The notes under the pieces: model-generated
What the model saw: only the letters and a program-made list of their open reading frames with translations
The model's database searches: none
What the model was told of the DNA's origin: nothing
Program-made: the position numbers and the translations under genes
NCBI RefSeq assembly: GCF_001665875.1
Contig: NZ_LZTA01000079.1
Span: forward strand, 1 to 64,000
Direction of reading: 5' to 3'
DNA: 64,000 nt
Origin: Mycobacterium sp. 852002-40037_SCH5390672
Lineage (GTDB): Bacteria; Actinomycetota; Actinomycetes; Mycobacteriales; Mycobacteriaceae
In this document: piece after piece, positions 1 through 9,874 of the stretch
How positions within the stretch are numbered: the stretch's first letter is position 1
Layout: each line of letters opens with the position of its first letter

Positions 1-356
<356 letters not shown>

Positions 357-357
<1 letters not shown>

Positions 358-2081
358 TACATCGGCCTTGGATCAAGCATGAGGTCCACCCAATTCTCGG
401 CGCCGGAGGTGCCGGTAGCGCCGGCCGCGAAGATACCAGTGCCGCCGGCCGGATCGACAAACGCGCCGGTCTTTTCGTCGTAGGTGGCGTAGGCCGGGCC
501 GCTGGCCTGGGGCTGCGGACCGGGTGGGGGCCCCCACGGCTTCTCCGGTCCAGGGCCCGCCGGCGGCGGACTGATGCCCTCCGGCGCCGGCGGCGGGGGC
601 AGCCATTTCGGGTACGGAAGCTGAGGCGGCACCGGGGGTACCCCGGGCGGCTGCCACGACGTGAACGGCGGTGGCGGCCCGTTGTCATTGGGTGGCGGCG
701 GATCGAATGCCGGCTGCTTGTTGGGCAACGGCCCCGGCCCGGGCACCACACCCGGAGGCGGCGGCCCGACCATGGGTGTACCCGGATCGGGTTCAGCGCC
801 CGGCGGGATATACGGGAAATGGTTGGGCGGCAACACATTCAGCCCATTGGTGACGGGAGTGTCGTAGGGCACCGGCGGACCGCGCCACGGATTGCGGCCG
901 ACGGGCACGTAGCCCTTCGGATCACGACAGAGCTGGATCGTCGGTGCGCGTTTTCCGGGGAATTCCTGGCACGGGTAGTTGCGCGCGCCGCGCACCGTAC
1001 TGGGATCGTTTTGGGCGGTCTTGCAGTACATGTCCTTCGGCAGCTCGCGCACCGTCTCGTCGGCCGGGGTGCGCATCAACGGCGGGGGCAGGAAGCCGAC
1101 GGCGCATGGTGGGGGGTCGTTGAGGTCGAGCTTGAAGTCCAGCTTTCCGCCTTCGTCGATGGGCGGACCGCCCGCCATCGTGATGATGGCGGCGAACAGC
1201 GCCGGCAAGACGACCAGCAGCTGTTCGATCGACTTGTGGTAGATCACCCCCACCCGGCCCAGGTTGGACAGGCTGGCGGCCAGTGCCGGGAAGGAGGGAC
1301 GGATGCCGGAGAACGCGGTGCTTGCTTCGTCCGTGGCGCCCGGAGCCGTCGCCAGGGTATCGCGAAGCTGCGGGTCGGCCTGACGGACCTCGGAGGTGAA
1401 CCGCGCCAGCCCGTCGGATAGCGACTTGATGTCGCCGCCGGCGCGGATCTGGGCCTGCAGGAACGGGCCGGCCTGGTCGATCAACTGCGAGACTTGCGGA
1501 TAGTTGGCATTGGCTTCGTCCACCAGCAGCCGAGCCGACTCGAACAGCCGCGCCAGCTCGGGACCCGATCCGTTGGCCGCGGTGAACGTCTCGTGCAGCA
1601 GCTCACGCAAGCGGGTATCGCCCAGGCTGTTGACCAACGTCTCCGAGCGCTTCAACAGGTCGGCGACGTCCTGACCGATCCGGGTGTTCTGCCGCGTGAT
1701 GCGAGATCCGTTGCTCAACTTCGTCGTTGCCGGCGAGCTCGGGGGCACCAGGTCGATGTACTGCTCGCCCACGGCCGACACGCTTTTGACGGTGGCGGTG
1801 ACGTTCGACGGGATGGCGGTCCCACTGTTCAGCCGCATATCGGCGATGACGCCGTTGGGGCTCAGACCCACCGACTCGACCCGACCGACGGCAACGCCGC
1901 GGTAGGTGACGTTGGCGTTCTTGTACAGGCCGCCCCCGGCAACGAAATCGGCACTCACGCCGTAGGTTCCGATACCAAACGTCGCGGGCAACCGCAGGTA
2001 GAAGATCGCCATCACGGTCAGGGTGATGACAGTGATCACGGCGAAGATCGCCAGCTGGATCTTGGTCAGTCTGTCATGCAT
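357..2081 (-). CDS. mce4F: Mce4F, MlaD-type subunit of the Mce4 sterol importer
   Basis: 574 aa, close to the usual Mce4F length. Residues 8-29 form a membrane anchor, then comes an MlaD/Mce domain (about 35-115) with the family sequence NVTYRGVAVGRV, a helical alpha region to about residue 300, and a long Pro/Gly-rich tail (about 390-540). Mce4 proteins are cell-envelope substrate-binding subunits that carry cholesterol to the YrbE4AB permease; this role is known for the family in M. tuberculosis. It starts 13 bases after lprN and is the last Mce subunit of the operon. Confidence 0.95.
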
Positions 2082-2094
2082 CGGCGCCCACCCC

Positions 2095-3249
2095 CTACTG
2101 TCCTGAAGCCGTGCCGGGCGGAATCTTGAACGGATCCGCGGCCTGTCCGGACAGGTTGGCCAGTTCGCCGGTCAAGAAGTCGGGGGGATTGAGGATCTCG
2201 TTCATGTGGGCCATGTTCGGGTCGAAATACGCCGTGGTGAAGAACGTTTCACCAAGGCGGCGCAGGGTCAGGTCGAAGGTGGTGAACACGTTGAGGTAGT
2301 CGCCACGCACCGCCTGCTTGATCCCGTAATTGGGGAACGGGAATGTCAGCAAGATCTGCAACGAGGTGACGAGATTTTTCCGGTTGTCGTTGAGCGCTTT
2401 CACGACCGAGTACAGGTCCTTCATGTCGGCGGCGAAGTCCACCTTCGTCTTTGCCAAGATGTGCGAGGTGACGTTCGCCAGTTTGTGCAGCGCACTGAAG
2501 GCCTCAACGATGTGGTCGCGGTTCTTGTTGAGCACGCGAATCGCTTCGGGCAGCGTGTCCAGCGCCCGCCCCAGGTTGTCCTTGTCGTGCGCCAGCGTCG
2601 CCGAGAATCGATTTAATCCGTCGACTGCATCGATGATGTCGTTGACCTGGCGGTTGAGCCCCGAGGTCAGTTCCGCCAGCCTGGGGACCAAATCGACGAA
2701 CTGGTCCTGCCGGCCGGCCACAGCCCGGTAGGTCTCGTCGGTGATCTCTTCCAGGGCACCGACGTTGCCCTTATTCACCACCACACCGAGCGCCGAAAGC
2801 ACCTCTTCGGTGGTGGGATAGCGACCGGTGTTGGCCTCCGCGATTTTCGACCCGTCCTTCAGCTTGCCGACGGCCGGCTTGTCCTTCGGACGCGCCAAGT
2901 CGATGTGCATCGAACCGAGCAGAGATGTCTGGGCGACCGTCGCGGTCGAGTTGGCGGGCAGCACGACGTTTTTGTCCAACGCCAATTTCACTGCCGCATA
3001 GAACGATCCGTCGGATCGCTGTTCGGCCGCAATGCCCGCGACACTGCCGACGGTGACGTCGTCAACCATGACCGGGGAGTTCTGCGGCAGGGTCGCCACG
3101 TCGGGCAGTTCGACGGTGATCGAGTACGCGCCACTTCCGTGACCGGCAGTGCCCGGCATCGCCAACGAGTTCAGCCCGCTGAATTGGCAGCCGGCCAGCA
3201 GCATGCTGCCCGTCGCCAATCCGCCGGCGCGCAACCACATTCGGTTCAT
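2095..3249 (-). CDS. lprN: LprN (Mce4E), lipoprotein subunit of Mce4
   Basis: 384 aa, the same length as M. tuberculosis LprN. The N-terminus has a lipoprotein signal with lipobox LLAG-C, so Cys21 should be lipidated. The MlaD domain follows (about 40-120, with SPVMVDDVTVGSVAG), then a long helical region. In every mce operon the fifth Mce gene encodes a lipoprotein, and this is that gene. Its ATG overlaps the mce4D stop (ATGA, 3246-3249), pointing to translational coupling. Confidence 0.95.
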   Translation of the reverse strand: MNRMWLRAGGLATGSMLLAGCQFSGLNSLAMPGTAGHGSGAYSITVELPDVATLPQNSPVMVDDVTVGSVAGIAAEQRSDGSFYAAVKLALDKNVVLPANSTATVAQTSLLGSMHIDLARPKDKPAVGKLKDGSKIAEANTGRYPTTEEVLSALGVVVNKGNVGALEEITDETYRAVAGRQDQFVDLVPRLAELTSGLNRQVNDIIDAVDGLNRFSATLAHDKDNLGRALDTLPEAIRVLNKNRDHIVEAFSALHKLANVTSHILAKTKVDFAADMKDLYSVVKALNDNRKNLVTSLQILLTFPFPNYGIKQAVRGDYLNVFTTFDLTLRRLGETFFTTAYFDPNMAHMNEILNPPDFLTGELANLSGQAADPFKIPPGTASGQ

Positions 3250-4682
3250 CTGCCACCGCCCAAGTCCGCAGCCGGCCCGTTAGGCGCCTGTCCCGGAGGC
3301 GGGCCCGGCAGCGGACCGAACGCGCTTCCGGCAGCGGGCCCGGGGGCGGGAGCAGCGCCCGCCGGCGACGGGCCAGGTGCAGTACCGGCCTGCGGCGCCG
3401 TCGGGACCAGCAGGGCCTGCAGATCCGCCGGGTTCTGAGCGGCCGGCGGTGTCTGGGCACCCTTGGCCGGGATCCAGGTCAGCTCCGGCACCGGAGTCGC
3501 CGACTTCGCCTGGGTTTCCGGGGTGTCGTAGATGATCTGACCCTTGTACGCCGTAATCGTGTTGAGCGGGTGGAACATCAGCGGCGGGTAGTTCACGGTG
3601 AGCCGGCGCAGCACCGGACCGAGCCGCTCACGACAGAGTTCGGCGCGCTTGAAATAGTCGGGTGCCCTGGGCCCGGCGGCGGTTTCGAAGGACCCACCGC
3701 AGATGAACTGCACCGGGTTGGCGAATTCCGGTATCGACAACAGGCCGTTGAGCGTGCCCTGCGCGGGGTCGTAGATGTTGTAGAAGTTGGCAATACCCGG
3801 ACCCGCCACGTGCAGCACCTGCTCGATGTTGTCGCTCTGGTCGCTCAACGTCTTCGCAAAATCGTTGAGGTTGTTGACCGTGTCGATGATCGTCGAGTTG
3901 TTTTCGTGCAGGAACCCACGGATGTCCGACAGCGCTTTGTTGAGCGTCCCCAGCGTGGTGTCCAGATGGCGCGAGCTGTCGGCGAGCACCTGTGACACCG
4001 AGGCGACGTTTCCGGCGAACTGGACGATTTGTTCGTTACTGGACGAGAGCGCATTGACCAGTACCTGAAGGTTTTTCACCGTGCCGAAGATGTCGCCACG
4101 CGAATCCCCCAGGCGCCCAGCGGCTTGCGAGAGCTCGCGCAAGGCGCTGTGGAACGACTCGCCCTTGCCGTCGAAGGTGTCCGCGGCCTGGTTGATCGCC
4201 GCGCCCAACGGTCCCTGCATCGATCCGGCCGTCGGGCCGAGTTGGACGGCCAGCTGGGTCAGCGACTCCTTGACCTCGTCCCATTCCACCGGAACCGCGG
4301 TACGGCCCGGCCCGATGCTGGCGCCGTCGGGCATCGCCGGCCCACCGGTGTAGGCCGGCGTCAACTGGATGAACCTGGCCGCCACCAGGTTCGGCGACAT
4401 GATGATGGCCTTGGCGTCCTTCGGGACCTTCACGTCCGTGGAGACCGCCATGGTGATCTTGACGTCGGACGGCCGCGGTTCGATCGTGTCGATGGTGCCG
4501 ACCGGGACACCGAGGATGCGCACCTGGTCCCCCGGATACAAGCCGACCGCAGAAGTGAAGTAGCCGATGATCTTGCGGTTTTTCGCTTGCGACGACAGCA
4601 CATACACGCCACCCACCAGCACCGCGACCAGCGCGATGACGGTGGCGTAGCGCAGCCCCCGGCTGTGCGTGATCCGCTGCAT
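3246..4682 (-). CDS. mce4D: Mce4D, MlaD-type subunit of the Mce4 sterol importer
   Basis: 478 aa from the ATG at 4682, which overlaps the mce4C stop as TGATG. A GTG one codon upstream (4685) is an alternative. Residues 11-29 are the membrane anchor. The MlaD domain contains VGLYPGDQVRILGVPVG, followed by the helical Mce domain with a conserved FICGGSF segment. The C-terminal ~90 residues are very rich in Pro, Ala and Gly and probably extend into the envelope. The tail is longer than I recall for the M. tuberculosis protein (about 450 aa); tail length is variable in this family. Confidence 0.93.
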   Translation of the reverse strand: MQRITHSRGLRYATVIALVAVLVGGVYVLSSQAKNRKIIGYFTSAVGLYPGDQVRILGVPVGTIDTIEPRPSDVKITMAVSTDVKVPKDAKAIIMSPNLVAARFIQLTPAYTGGPAMPDGASIGPGRTAVPVEWDEVKESLTQLAVQLGPTAGSMQGPLGAAINQAADTFDGKGESFHSALRELSQAAGRLGDSRGDIFGTVKNLQVLVNALSSSNEQIVQFAGNVASVSQVLADSSRHLDTTLGTLNKALSDIRGFLHENNSTIIDTVNNLNDFAKTLSDQSDNIEQVLHVAGPGIANFYNIYDPAQGTLNGLLSIPEFANPVQFICGGSFETAAGPRAPDYFKRAELCRERLGPVLRRLTVNYPPLMFHPLNTITAYKGQIIYDTPETQAKSATPVPELTWIPAKGAQTPPAAQNPADLQALLVPTAPQAGTAPGPSPAGAAPAPGPAAGSAFGPLPGPPPGQAPNGPAADLGGGR

Positions 4683-5746
4683 CACGGCGACTTCGGCCTG
4701 ATGACCCAGCGCTCCTGAATCAAGCCGCGCAGGTAGTCGGCGAGGCTGGCAGGCATCTTGCCGGGCTGATAGAAGAAGTCGAACATGGTGGCAAGTAGCG
4801 GCGCCGGGATGACGCCGTAGACATTGACGTTGAATCCGGGACCCGAACCGACCACCTCGCCCAGCTCGGTGGCGTAGGTGGGCAGCCGCTTGAGGGCCTC
4901 GGTGATGTAGTCGCGGCGCTCATTGAGGTTGGACAGCACATCGTTGAGCTTGCCCAGTGCCGGACCGAATTCCTTGCGGTTGTCGGCGACGAAGCCGGAG
5001 ATCTGCGTCGAGAGATCTCCGATTCCCGAAATCAGCTGGGCCAGCGCGCCGCGGCGTTCGTCGAGGGCGGCGAACAACTCGTTGCCATCATCGACCAGTT
5101 TGTTGACCTGGTCGGCGCGCTGGGACAACACACCGGTGACCGACTTCGCATGTGCCAGTAGGCTTTGCAGCGCCTCGTCGCGGCGGTCCAACGTGCGGGA
5201 CAAGGACGTCACGCCGTCCAGCGCGCCGCGCAGCTGCGGGTTGGCGTCGTGCAGCGTGTCGGTCAGCACGTTCAGCGCCTTCTCGAACTGCGGCTTGTCC
5301 AGGTTGTTGGCGTTCTGACCCAAATCCTCCAGCGCGCCGGCGAGCGTATATGGCGTCGTCGTACGACTGAGCGGGATCGTGGTTGCCTTGCCGCCGCCGG
5401 CCGGGGTCACCGAGATGGAACGCTCGCCGAGGATGGTGTCGGTGCGGATCGCGGCCAGCGACTGGTCGCCGACGGCGACGTGGCGATCGACGCTGAAGCT
5501 GATCTTGGCGCTGTCGCCGGCCAGACCCACCGTGGTCACCTTGCCGACTTTGAAACCCGAAACATAAACGGCGTTGCCGGGATTGATCCCGCCCGCGTCG
5601 GTGAAGTAGGCGTCATAGATCTTGCCCTGCGGCCAGAACGGTAATCCGGCGTAGCCGAACGCGATGAGCACGACGCACACCACCAGCACCACGCCGAAGA
5701 TGCCGGTGCGCAGTGGATCGCGCTCACCCTTTGCGTTACTTGGCAA
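4682..5746 (-). CDS. mce4C: Mce4C, MlaD-type subunit of the Mce4 sterol importer
   Basis: I place the start at the TTG at 5746 (354 aa, beginning MPSNAKGERDPLRTG) because an AGGGGAGG ribosome site precedes it by a normal distance and the family N-terminus resembles this. The in-frame ATG at 5782 lies inside mce4B and would add 12 unlikely residues. Residues 15-34 are the membrane anchor, followed by the MlaD domain (GNAVYVSGFKVGKV) and a helical Mce region ending in IQERWVIRPKSP. The gene overlaps the end of mce4B by 11 bases, so the two are probably coupled. Confidence 0.92.
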   Translation of the reverse strand: MPSNAKGERDPLRTGIFGVVLVVCVVLIAFGYAGLPFWPQGKIYDAYFTDAGGINPGNAVYVSGFKVGKVTTVGLAGDSAKISFSVDRHVAVGDQSLAAIRTDTILGERSISVTPAGGGKATTIPLSRTTTPYTLAGALEDLGQNANNLDKPQFEKALNVLTDTLHDANPQLRGALDGVTSLSRTLDRRDEALQSLLAHAKSVTGVLSQRADQVNKLVDDGNELFAALDERRGALAQLISGIGDLSTQISGFVADNRKEFGPALGKLNDVLSNLNERRDYITEALKRLPTYATELGEVVGSGPGFNVNVYGVIPAPLLATMFDFFYQPGKMPASLADYLRGLIQERWVIRPKSP

Positions 5747-6791
5747 AAGCGCACCTCCCCTTGCTGGGATCCACTTGACCACCGAGCGGCAGCAGGATAT
5801 CGCTACCGGCCGGGCCGTTGATCTTGATCGTCACGGAGCAGAAGTAGATGTTGAAGAATGACCCATAGGCGCCGAGGGCGGACAGTCGCAGATAGTCCTC
5901 GCCCAGCTGCTCGACGTCGTTGTCGACTTCAGCCTTACGGTTGTCGATCTCCGTAGCCAGCGGACGAGTGTTCTCCAGGATGCCCTGCAGCGGCCGGCGC
6001 GAATTCTTCAGCAGCTCCGTCAAATCCGTCGTCGTCGAGGCCAGCGGCGGGATGGCGCCCGCGATGTCGTCTTTGTGCTGGGCCAGCCCGGTGATCAGCT
6101 GCTGTAACTGGTCGACGCTGGTCGAGAACTGTGCGCTACGTTGGTCGACGGTCGTCAGCACGGTGTTGAGGTTGTTGATCACGTCGCCGATGAGTTGGTC
6201 ACGTTGGCCCAGCGCCGAGGAGAACGCGCTGGTGTCGGCCAGCACGTTCGACAACGCCCCACCCTGGCCCTGCAGCAGCTGGATGACCGCGCTGCTGATG
6301 GTGTTGACCTTGTCGGCGTCGAGGCCTTTGAGCACCGGCCGCAGCCCGCCCAGCAGCGCATCGAGATCCAGTGCGGGCTGGGTGTGTTGGCTGTTGATCG
6401 TCCCGCCGGCCGGCAGCTTCCGCAGCTCCCCCGGGCCCGACGTGATCTCCAGGAATCGGTCACCGACCAGGTTCTCGTAGCGGATCACCGCGCGCGTGGA
6501 CGAGTACAGCGTGTAGCGCTTGTCGACTCCGAACTTGACGTCGATGGTGTTGTCGGGGTTGAGCTTGATGCCCGACACCGCACCGACGGGCACGCCCGCG
6601 ATCCGCACCTTCTGGCCGGACTTCAGCCGGGATATGTCGGTAAACGTTGCGTGGTAAGTGCTTTCGGGACCGAACCGGAAGTCACCGAACACCACCACCA
6701 ACCCCGCCGACACCAACAACATGGCCACCGCGAAGATGCTGACCTTGATGATCATCTCGCGGTGCGACGGCATTCCCGAGCTGGCCGCCAT
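5736..6791 (-). CDS. mce4B: Mce4B, MlaD-type subunit of the Mce4 sterol importer
   Basis: 351 aa from the ATG at 6791, which shares one base with the mce4A stop (TGATG). The reading frame stays open further upstream to 7130, but that part is antisense-like composition inside mce4A and was excluded. Residues 13-34 are the membrane anchor, the MlaD domain carries SGQKVRIAGVPVGAVSG, and a helical region with many Gln/Leu repeats follows. Length agrees with M. tuberculosis Mce4B (about 350 aa). Confidence 0.94.
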   Translation of the reverse strand: MAASSGMPSHREMIIKVSIFAVAMLLVSAGLVVVFGDFRFGPESTYHATFTDISRLKSGQKVRIAGVPVGAVSGIKLNPDNTIDVKFGVDKRYTLYSSTRAVIRYENLVGDRFLEITSGPGELRKLPAGGTINSQHTQPALDLDALLGGLRPVLKGLDADKVNTISSAVIQLLQGQGGALSNVLADTSAFSSALGQRDQLIGDVINNLNTVLTTVDQRSAQFSTSVDQLQQLITGLAQHKDDIAGAIPPLASTTTDLTELLKNSRRPLQGILENTRPLATEIDNRKAEVDNDVEQLGEDYLRLSALGAYGSFFNIYFCSVTIKINGPAGSDILLPLGGQVDPSKGRCAFAK

Positions 6792-7993
6792 CAGAAGTCG
6801 TCCCGTTCCGCGAAGGCGCCGTGGAACAGGAACTGCAGCGTGGAGGGTGCGTCGAACTGCAGCTCGGTGAACGGCTCGTACGGGATATTGGCGTTGTCTG
6901 TCACCAGGAACGGCGCCCGGTACCACGACCCACCGTGTTGCTTGTTCGGGATGTCGGGCAACCCTCGGCAGTTGGGACCGCCGGAGGCGTTCACGATGGG
7001 CAGCGATTCCGGATAGGTGTACGACGGCGCGCCCAGCACGAAGCTCGACGACGTGAACAAGCCCGCTTTCTTCACGCCGAGAATTGGTCCGAACTCTTTG
7101 AGGCCCCGGTCGATTCCGGAGAACAGGCAACCGAATTCCGGTGAGTATTCGGCCGCCACCTTCAGCGGTGCCCGGAGCCGATTGATGGCGTCGATGAAGT
7201 CCTGTTCGGCAGGCGCCAGCGTGTCATAGGCGTTGTTCGACAGGCCGATGGTGGCCAACAGTGTGTCGTTGAGATTCTTCTGCTGGTCCACGACGGTCTT
7301 GTTGATCGTCGGCAGGTTGTCGATCACGGTGGTCAGGTCCGGTGCCGCGTCGGCGTACACGTTGGCCACCACCGCGGCCTTGCGGAAATCCTCCTGCAGT
7401 GCGGGCAGCTTCGGGTTTGCCTGGCGGGTCAGCGTATTCAGACCCGACAGGATGCCGCCGAGGTCGTCGCCGTGACCGCGCAGGCCTTCGGAGAACGCGC
7501 TCAGCGTTCCGTTGAGTTCGACGGGATCGATCTTGTGCAGCAGGTCCATCAGCGACTGGAACAAGGTGTTGACTTCCAGCTGCACCGAAGAGGCCGCCAC
7601 GTGCGCCTCCGGACGCAGAGACGTTGGCGAAGGCGCTCGAGGGGGAATGAATTCGACCGACTTGGCCCCGAAAATGGTGTTACCCGCAATGTGCACCATC
7701 GCGTTGGACGGGATGAAATGCATGTCGTCGCTGTTGATGCTCAGCGTCAGCCGCGCCTGGTCACCGGAATACTCGATGGTTTCGACCTTGCCGATCTGGA
7801 TGCCTCGGTACTTGACCTTGGCGCCCTTCTCCATCACCAGCCCAGCGCGCGGCGCCGACACAGTGACGGTGTCGATCGATGCGAAGGCCGCGGTATAGAA
7901 GAGGTAAGTCAGCACAGCGAAAGCCACCATCAGGCTGGCCAGCACTGCTGCTGCCAGCCGGACGGTGGTACGGCGCGCGTGTGTGTCTGCCAT
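6791..7993 (-). CDS. mce4A: Mce4A, MlaD-type subunit of the Mce4 sterol importer
   Basis: 400 aa, the length of M. tuberculosis Mce4A. A basic N-terminus leads into an anchor helix (13-34), then the MlaD domain (about 39-120) with KGAKVKYRGIQIGKV and NTIFGAKSVEF, then the helical Mce tail. First Mce subunit after the two permease genes. Mce4A is known to be needed for cholesterol import in M. tuberculosis; here the role is inferred from identity and gene order. Confidence 0.95.
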   Translation of the reverse strand: MADTHARRTTVRLAAAVLASLMVAFAVLTYLFYTAAFASIDTVTVSAPRAGLVMEKGAKVKYRGIQIGKVETIEYSGDQARLTLSINSDDMHFIPSNAMVHIAGNTIFGAKSVEFIPPRAPSPTSLRPEAHVAASSVQLEVNTLFQSLMDLLHKIDPVELNGTLSAFSEGLRGHGDDLGGILSGLNTLTRQANPKLPALQEDFRKAAVVANVYADAAPDLTTVIDNLPTINKTVVDQQKNLNDTLLATIGLSNNAYDTLAPAEQDFIDAINRLRAPLKVAAEYSPEFGCLFSGIDRGLKEFGPILGVKKAGLFTSSSFVLGAPSYTYPESLPIVNASGGPNCRGLPDIPNKQHGGSWYRAPFLVTDNANIPYEPFTELQFDAPSTLQFLFHGAFAERDDF

Positions 7994-8012
7994 GTCCCTT
8001 TAAGCGGTCCTC

Positions 8013-8855
8013 TTATCCGGAGAGGTTGAAGTTACCGGACGCCCCGTAGACAGCGAGCGAGATGAACAAGGTGATGACGACCACGACGATCAGCGAGGTC
8101 CGCACGGCCTGGCCGACCGCGATCCCGACGCCGACCGGACCGCCGCTGGCGTTGTAGCCGTAATAGGTATGGACGAGCATCACCGCGATGGACATCACGA
8201 TGGCCTGGAGGAACGACCACAAGAGGTCCGACGGGACCAAGAACGTGTTGAAGTAGTGATCGTAGAGGCCTTTTGATTGCCCATTGATGTACACCGTGGT
8301 GAAGCGGGCGGCGAAGAACGCGGCCAGCACCGACAGCGAGTACAGCGGGATGATCGCGATGAGGCCGGCGATCAAACGGGTTGATACCAGGTACGACACC
8401 GAGTGCACCGCCATGCATTCGACGGCGTCGATCTCCTCGGACACCCGCATGGCCCCCAATTGGGCGGTGGCACCGGCACCGATGGTGGCCGCCAGCGCGA
8501 TGCCCGCGATCACCGGCGCGACGACCCGGACGTTCAGGAATGCCGACAGGAATCCCGTCAGCGCCTCGATGCCGATGTTGCCCAGCGACGAATAGCCCTG
8601 CACGGCAATGACACCGCCGGAGGCCAGGGTCAGGAAGGCCGCTACACCGACCGTGCCGCCGATCATGACGAGGGCTCCCGCACCCATCGTCATCTCGGCG
8701 ATCAGCCGGATCGTCTCCTTGTGGTACCGGGTGAGCGCATTGGGGACGTAGCGCATGGTCTGCCCGTAGAACAGTGCCTGCTCGCCGAAGTCGTCCACCG
8801 GCTCCTGCAGCCGGGAAAAAAGTCGGCGGAATCGCAGCGTGGCGTCGTAACTCAT
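8013..8855 (-). CDS. yrbE4B: YrbE4B, MlaE-type permease of the Mce4 transporter
   Basis: 280 aa with five to six hydrophobic segments and the MlaE/YrbE signature in the cytoplasmic loop (RVSEEIDAVECMAV). It forms the inner-membrane channel with YrbE4A and is powered by an MceG-type ATPase encoded elsewhere (none in this window). It lies 19 bases after yrbE4A and 19 bases before mce4A in the same operon. Confidence 0.96.
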   Translation of the reverse strand: MSYDATLRFRRLFSRLQEPVDDFGEQALFYGQTMRYVPNALTRYHKETIRLIAEMTMGAGALVMIGGTVGVAAFLTLASGGVIAVQGYSSLGNIGIEALTGFLSAFLNVRVVAPVIAGIALAATIGAGATAQLGAMRVSEEIDAVECMAVHSVSYLVSTRLIAGLIAIIPLYSLSVLAAFFAARFTTVYINGQSKGLYDHYFNTFLVPSDLLWSFLQAIVMSIAVMLVHTYYGYNASGGPVGVGIAVGQAVRTSLIVVVVITLFISLAVYGASGNFNLSG

Positions 8856-8874
8856 GGCGTGCTCACCCGTCCCG

Positions 8875-9639
8875 TCACTTCGCCGAAATTCGCACGCCGA
8901 TGGCGGTCATCACCACGTTGATCACGAACAGACAGATGAAGGCGTAGACGACGGTTTCGTTGACCGCGTTACCGACGCCCTTGGGCCCACCCTTGACGGT
9001 CAGGCCGCGGTAGCAGCCCACCATGCCGGCCATCACGCCGAACAGCAGCGCTTTGACTTCGGCCAACACCAGCTCACGCAGCCCGGTCAGCACGGTCAAC
9101 CCGTTGATGAACGCGCCGGGGTTGACGCCCTGCAGAAAGACGGAGAACACATAGCCACCGGAAAGACCGATGGCGCACACCAAACCGTTGAGCAGCAGGG
9201 CCACCACCGTGGACGCCAGCACGCGCGGCACGACGAGCCGCTGAATCGGGTCGATGCCGAGCACCCGCATCGCATCGATCTCTTCGCGGATGGTCCGGGC
9301 GCCGAGGTCGGCGCAGATCGCGGTGGCGCCGGCGCCCGCCACCACGAGCACGGTCACCACCGGACCCAGCTGGGTGATGGTGCCGAAGGCCGTCCCGGCG
9401 CCGGACAGGTCGGCGGCGCCGATCTCGCGCAGCAGGATGTTGAGGGTGAAGGCCACCAGCACCGTGAACGGGATGGATACCAGCAGCGTGGGAACCAGCG
9501 ACACGCGCGCGATCATCCAGGTCTGGTCGAGAAACTCACCGAATTGAAACGGCCGGCGAAACGCTGCCCGGCCGGTGTCGATCATCATTTCGAAAAATCC
9601 GCCGACGGCGCGGGCGGGGACCGCAAGTTGTTCCATCAA
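8875..9639 (-). CDS. yrbE4A: YrbE4A, MlaE-type permease of the Mce4 transporter
   Basis: 254 aa from a TTG at 9639; an ATG is the next codon (9636), and a GAGGGGG ribosome site fits either. Multiple membrane helices and the MlaE signature (IREEIDAMRVLGIDPIQRLVVPR) are clear. It is the first gene of the mce4 operon. The 235-base upstream gap holds an AACaaGTT KstR-like site and a second near-match, consistent with KstR control of mce4 reported for M. tuberculosis. Confidence 0.95.
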   Translation of the reverse strand: MMEQLAVPARAVGGFFEMMIDTGRAAFRRPFQFGEFLDQTWMIARVSLVPTLLVSIPFTVLVAFTLNILLREIGAADLSGAGTAFGTITQLGPVVTVLVVAGAGATAICADLGARTIREEIDAMRVLGIDPIQRLVVPRVLASTVVALLLNGLVCAIGLSGGYVFSVFLQGVNPGAFINGLTVLTGLRELVLAEVKALLFGVMAGMVGCYRGLTVKGGPKGVGNAVNETVVYAFICLFVINVVMTAIGVRISAK

Positions 9640-9737
9640 CTCGTTTCCCCCTCGGTCTGGTCTCGGCGAAGTCTATGTCTGGCCTTTGCGTCGTCTACGG
9701 TCCCACGTGGCTCGGTGTGAGCCGGATCATATTAACT

Positions 9738-9751
9738 CAGAACAAGTTCAC
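9738..9751 (-). promoter_or_regulatory. Candidate KstR operator upstream of mce4
   Basis: CAGAACAAGTTCAC has the core AACnnGTT with AG/CT-like flanks, about 100 bases before yrbE4A. The outermost bases deviate from the TAGAAC..GTTCTA form seen elsewhere in the window, so confidence is moderate. Confidence 0.6.
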
Positions 9752-9810
9752 CATGTCAATGAACAGCGCTTCTTTATCCAAACCGTTAATTCGCCAGGTC
9801 AGAAGCACTT

Positions 9811-9838
9811 GGCACGTGTCAAACTGACACATGTTCTA
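9811..9838. promoter_or_regulatory. Palindrome and degenerate KstR-like site in the mce4 leader
   Basis: GTGTCA-AAC-TGACAC is a perfect 6-base inverted repeat. It is followed by TGACACATGTTCTA (9825-9838), which fits the KstR form except CAC for AAC in one half. The site lies about 190 bases before yrbE4A and just past the hsd4A stop. It could be a second operator or part of a terminator for hsd4A. Confidence 0.4.
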
Positions 9839-9874
9839 CCTGGCCAATCCCCCCAATCGACCAGCTTTTAGCGA

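Noticed and set aside
6792..7130. 113-codon N-terminal extension of mce4B
   Set aside because: It overlaps mce4A in another frame, is Arg/Pro-rich, and would bury the membrane anchor; the TGATG start gives the normal length.
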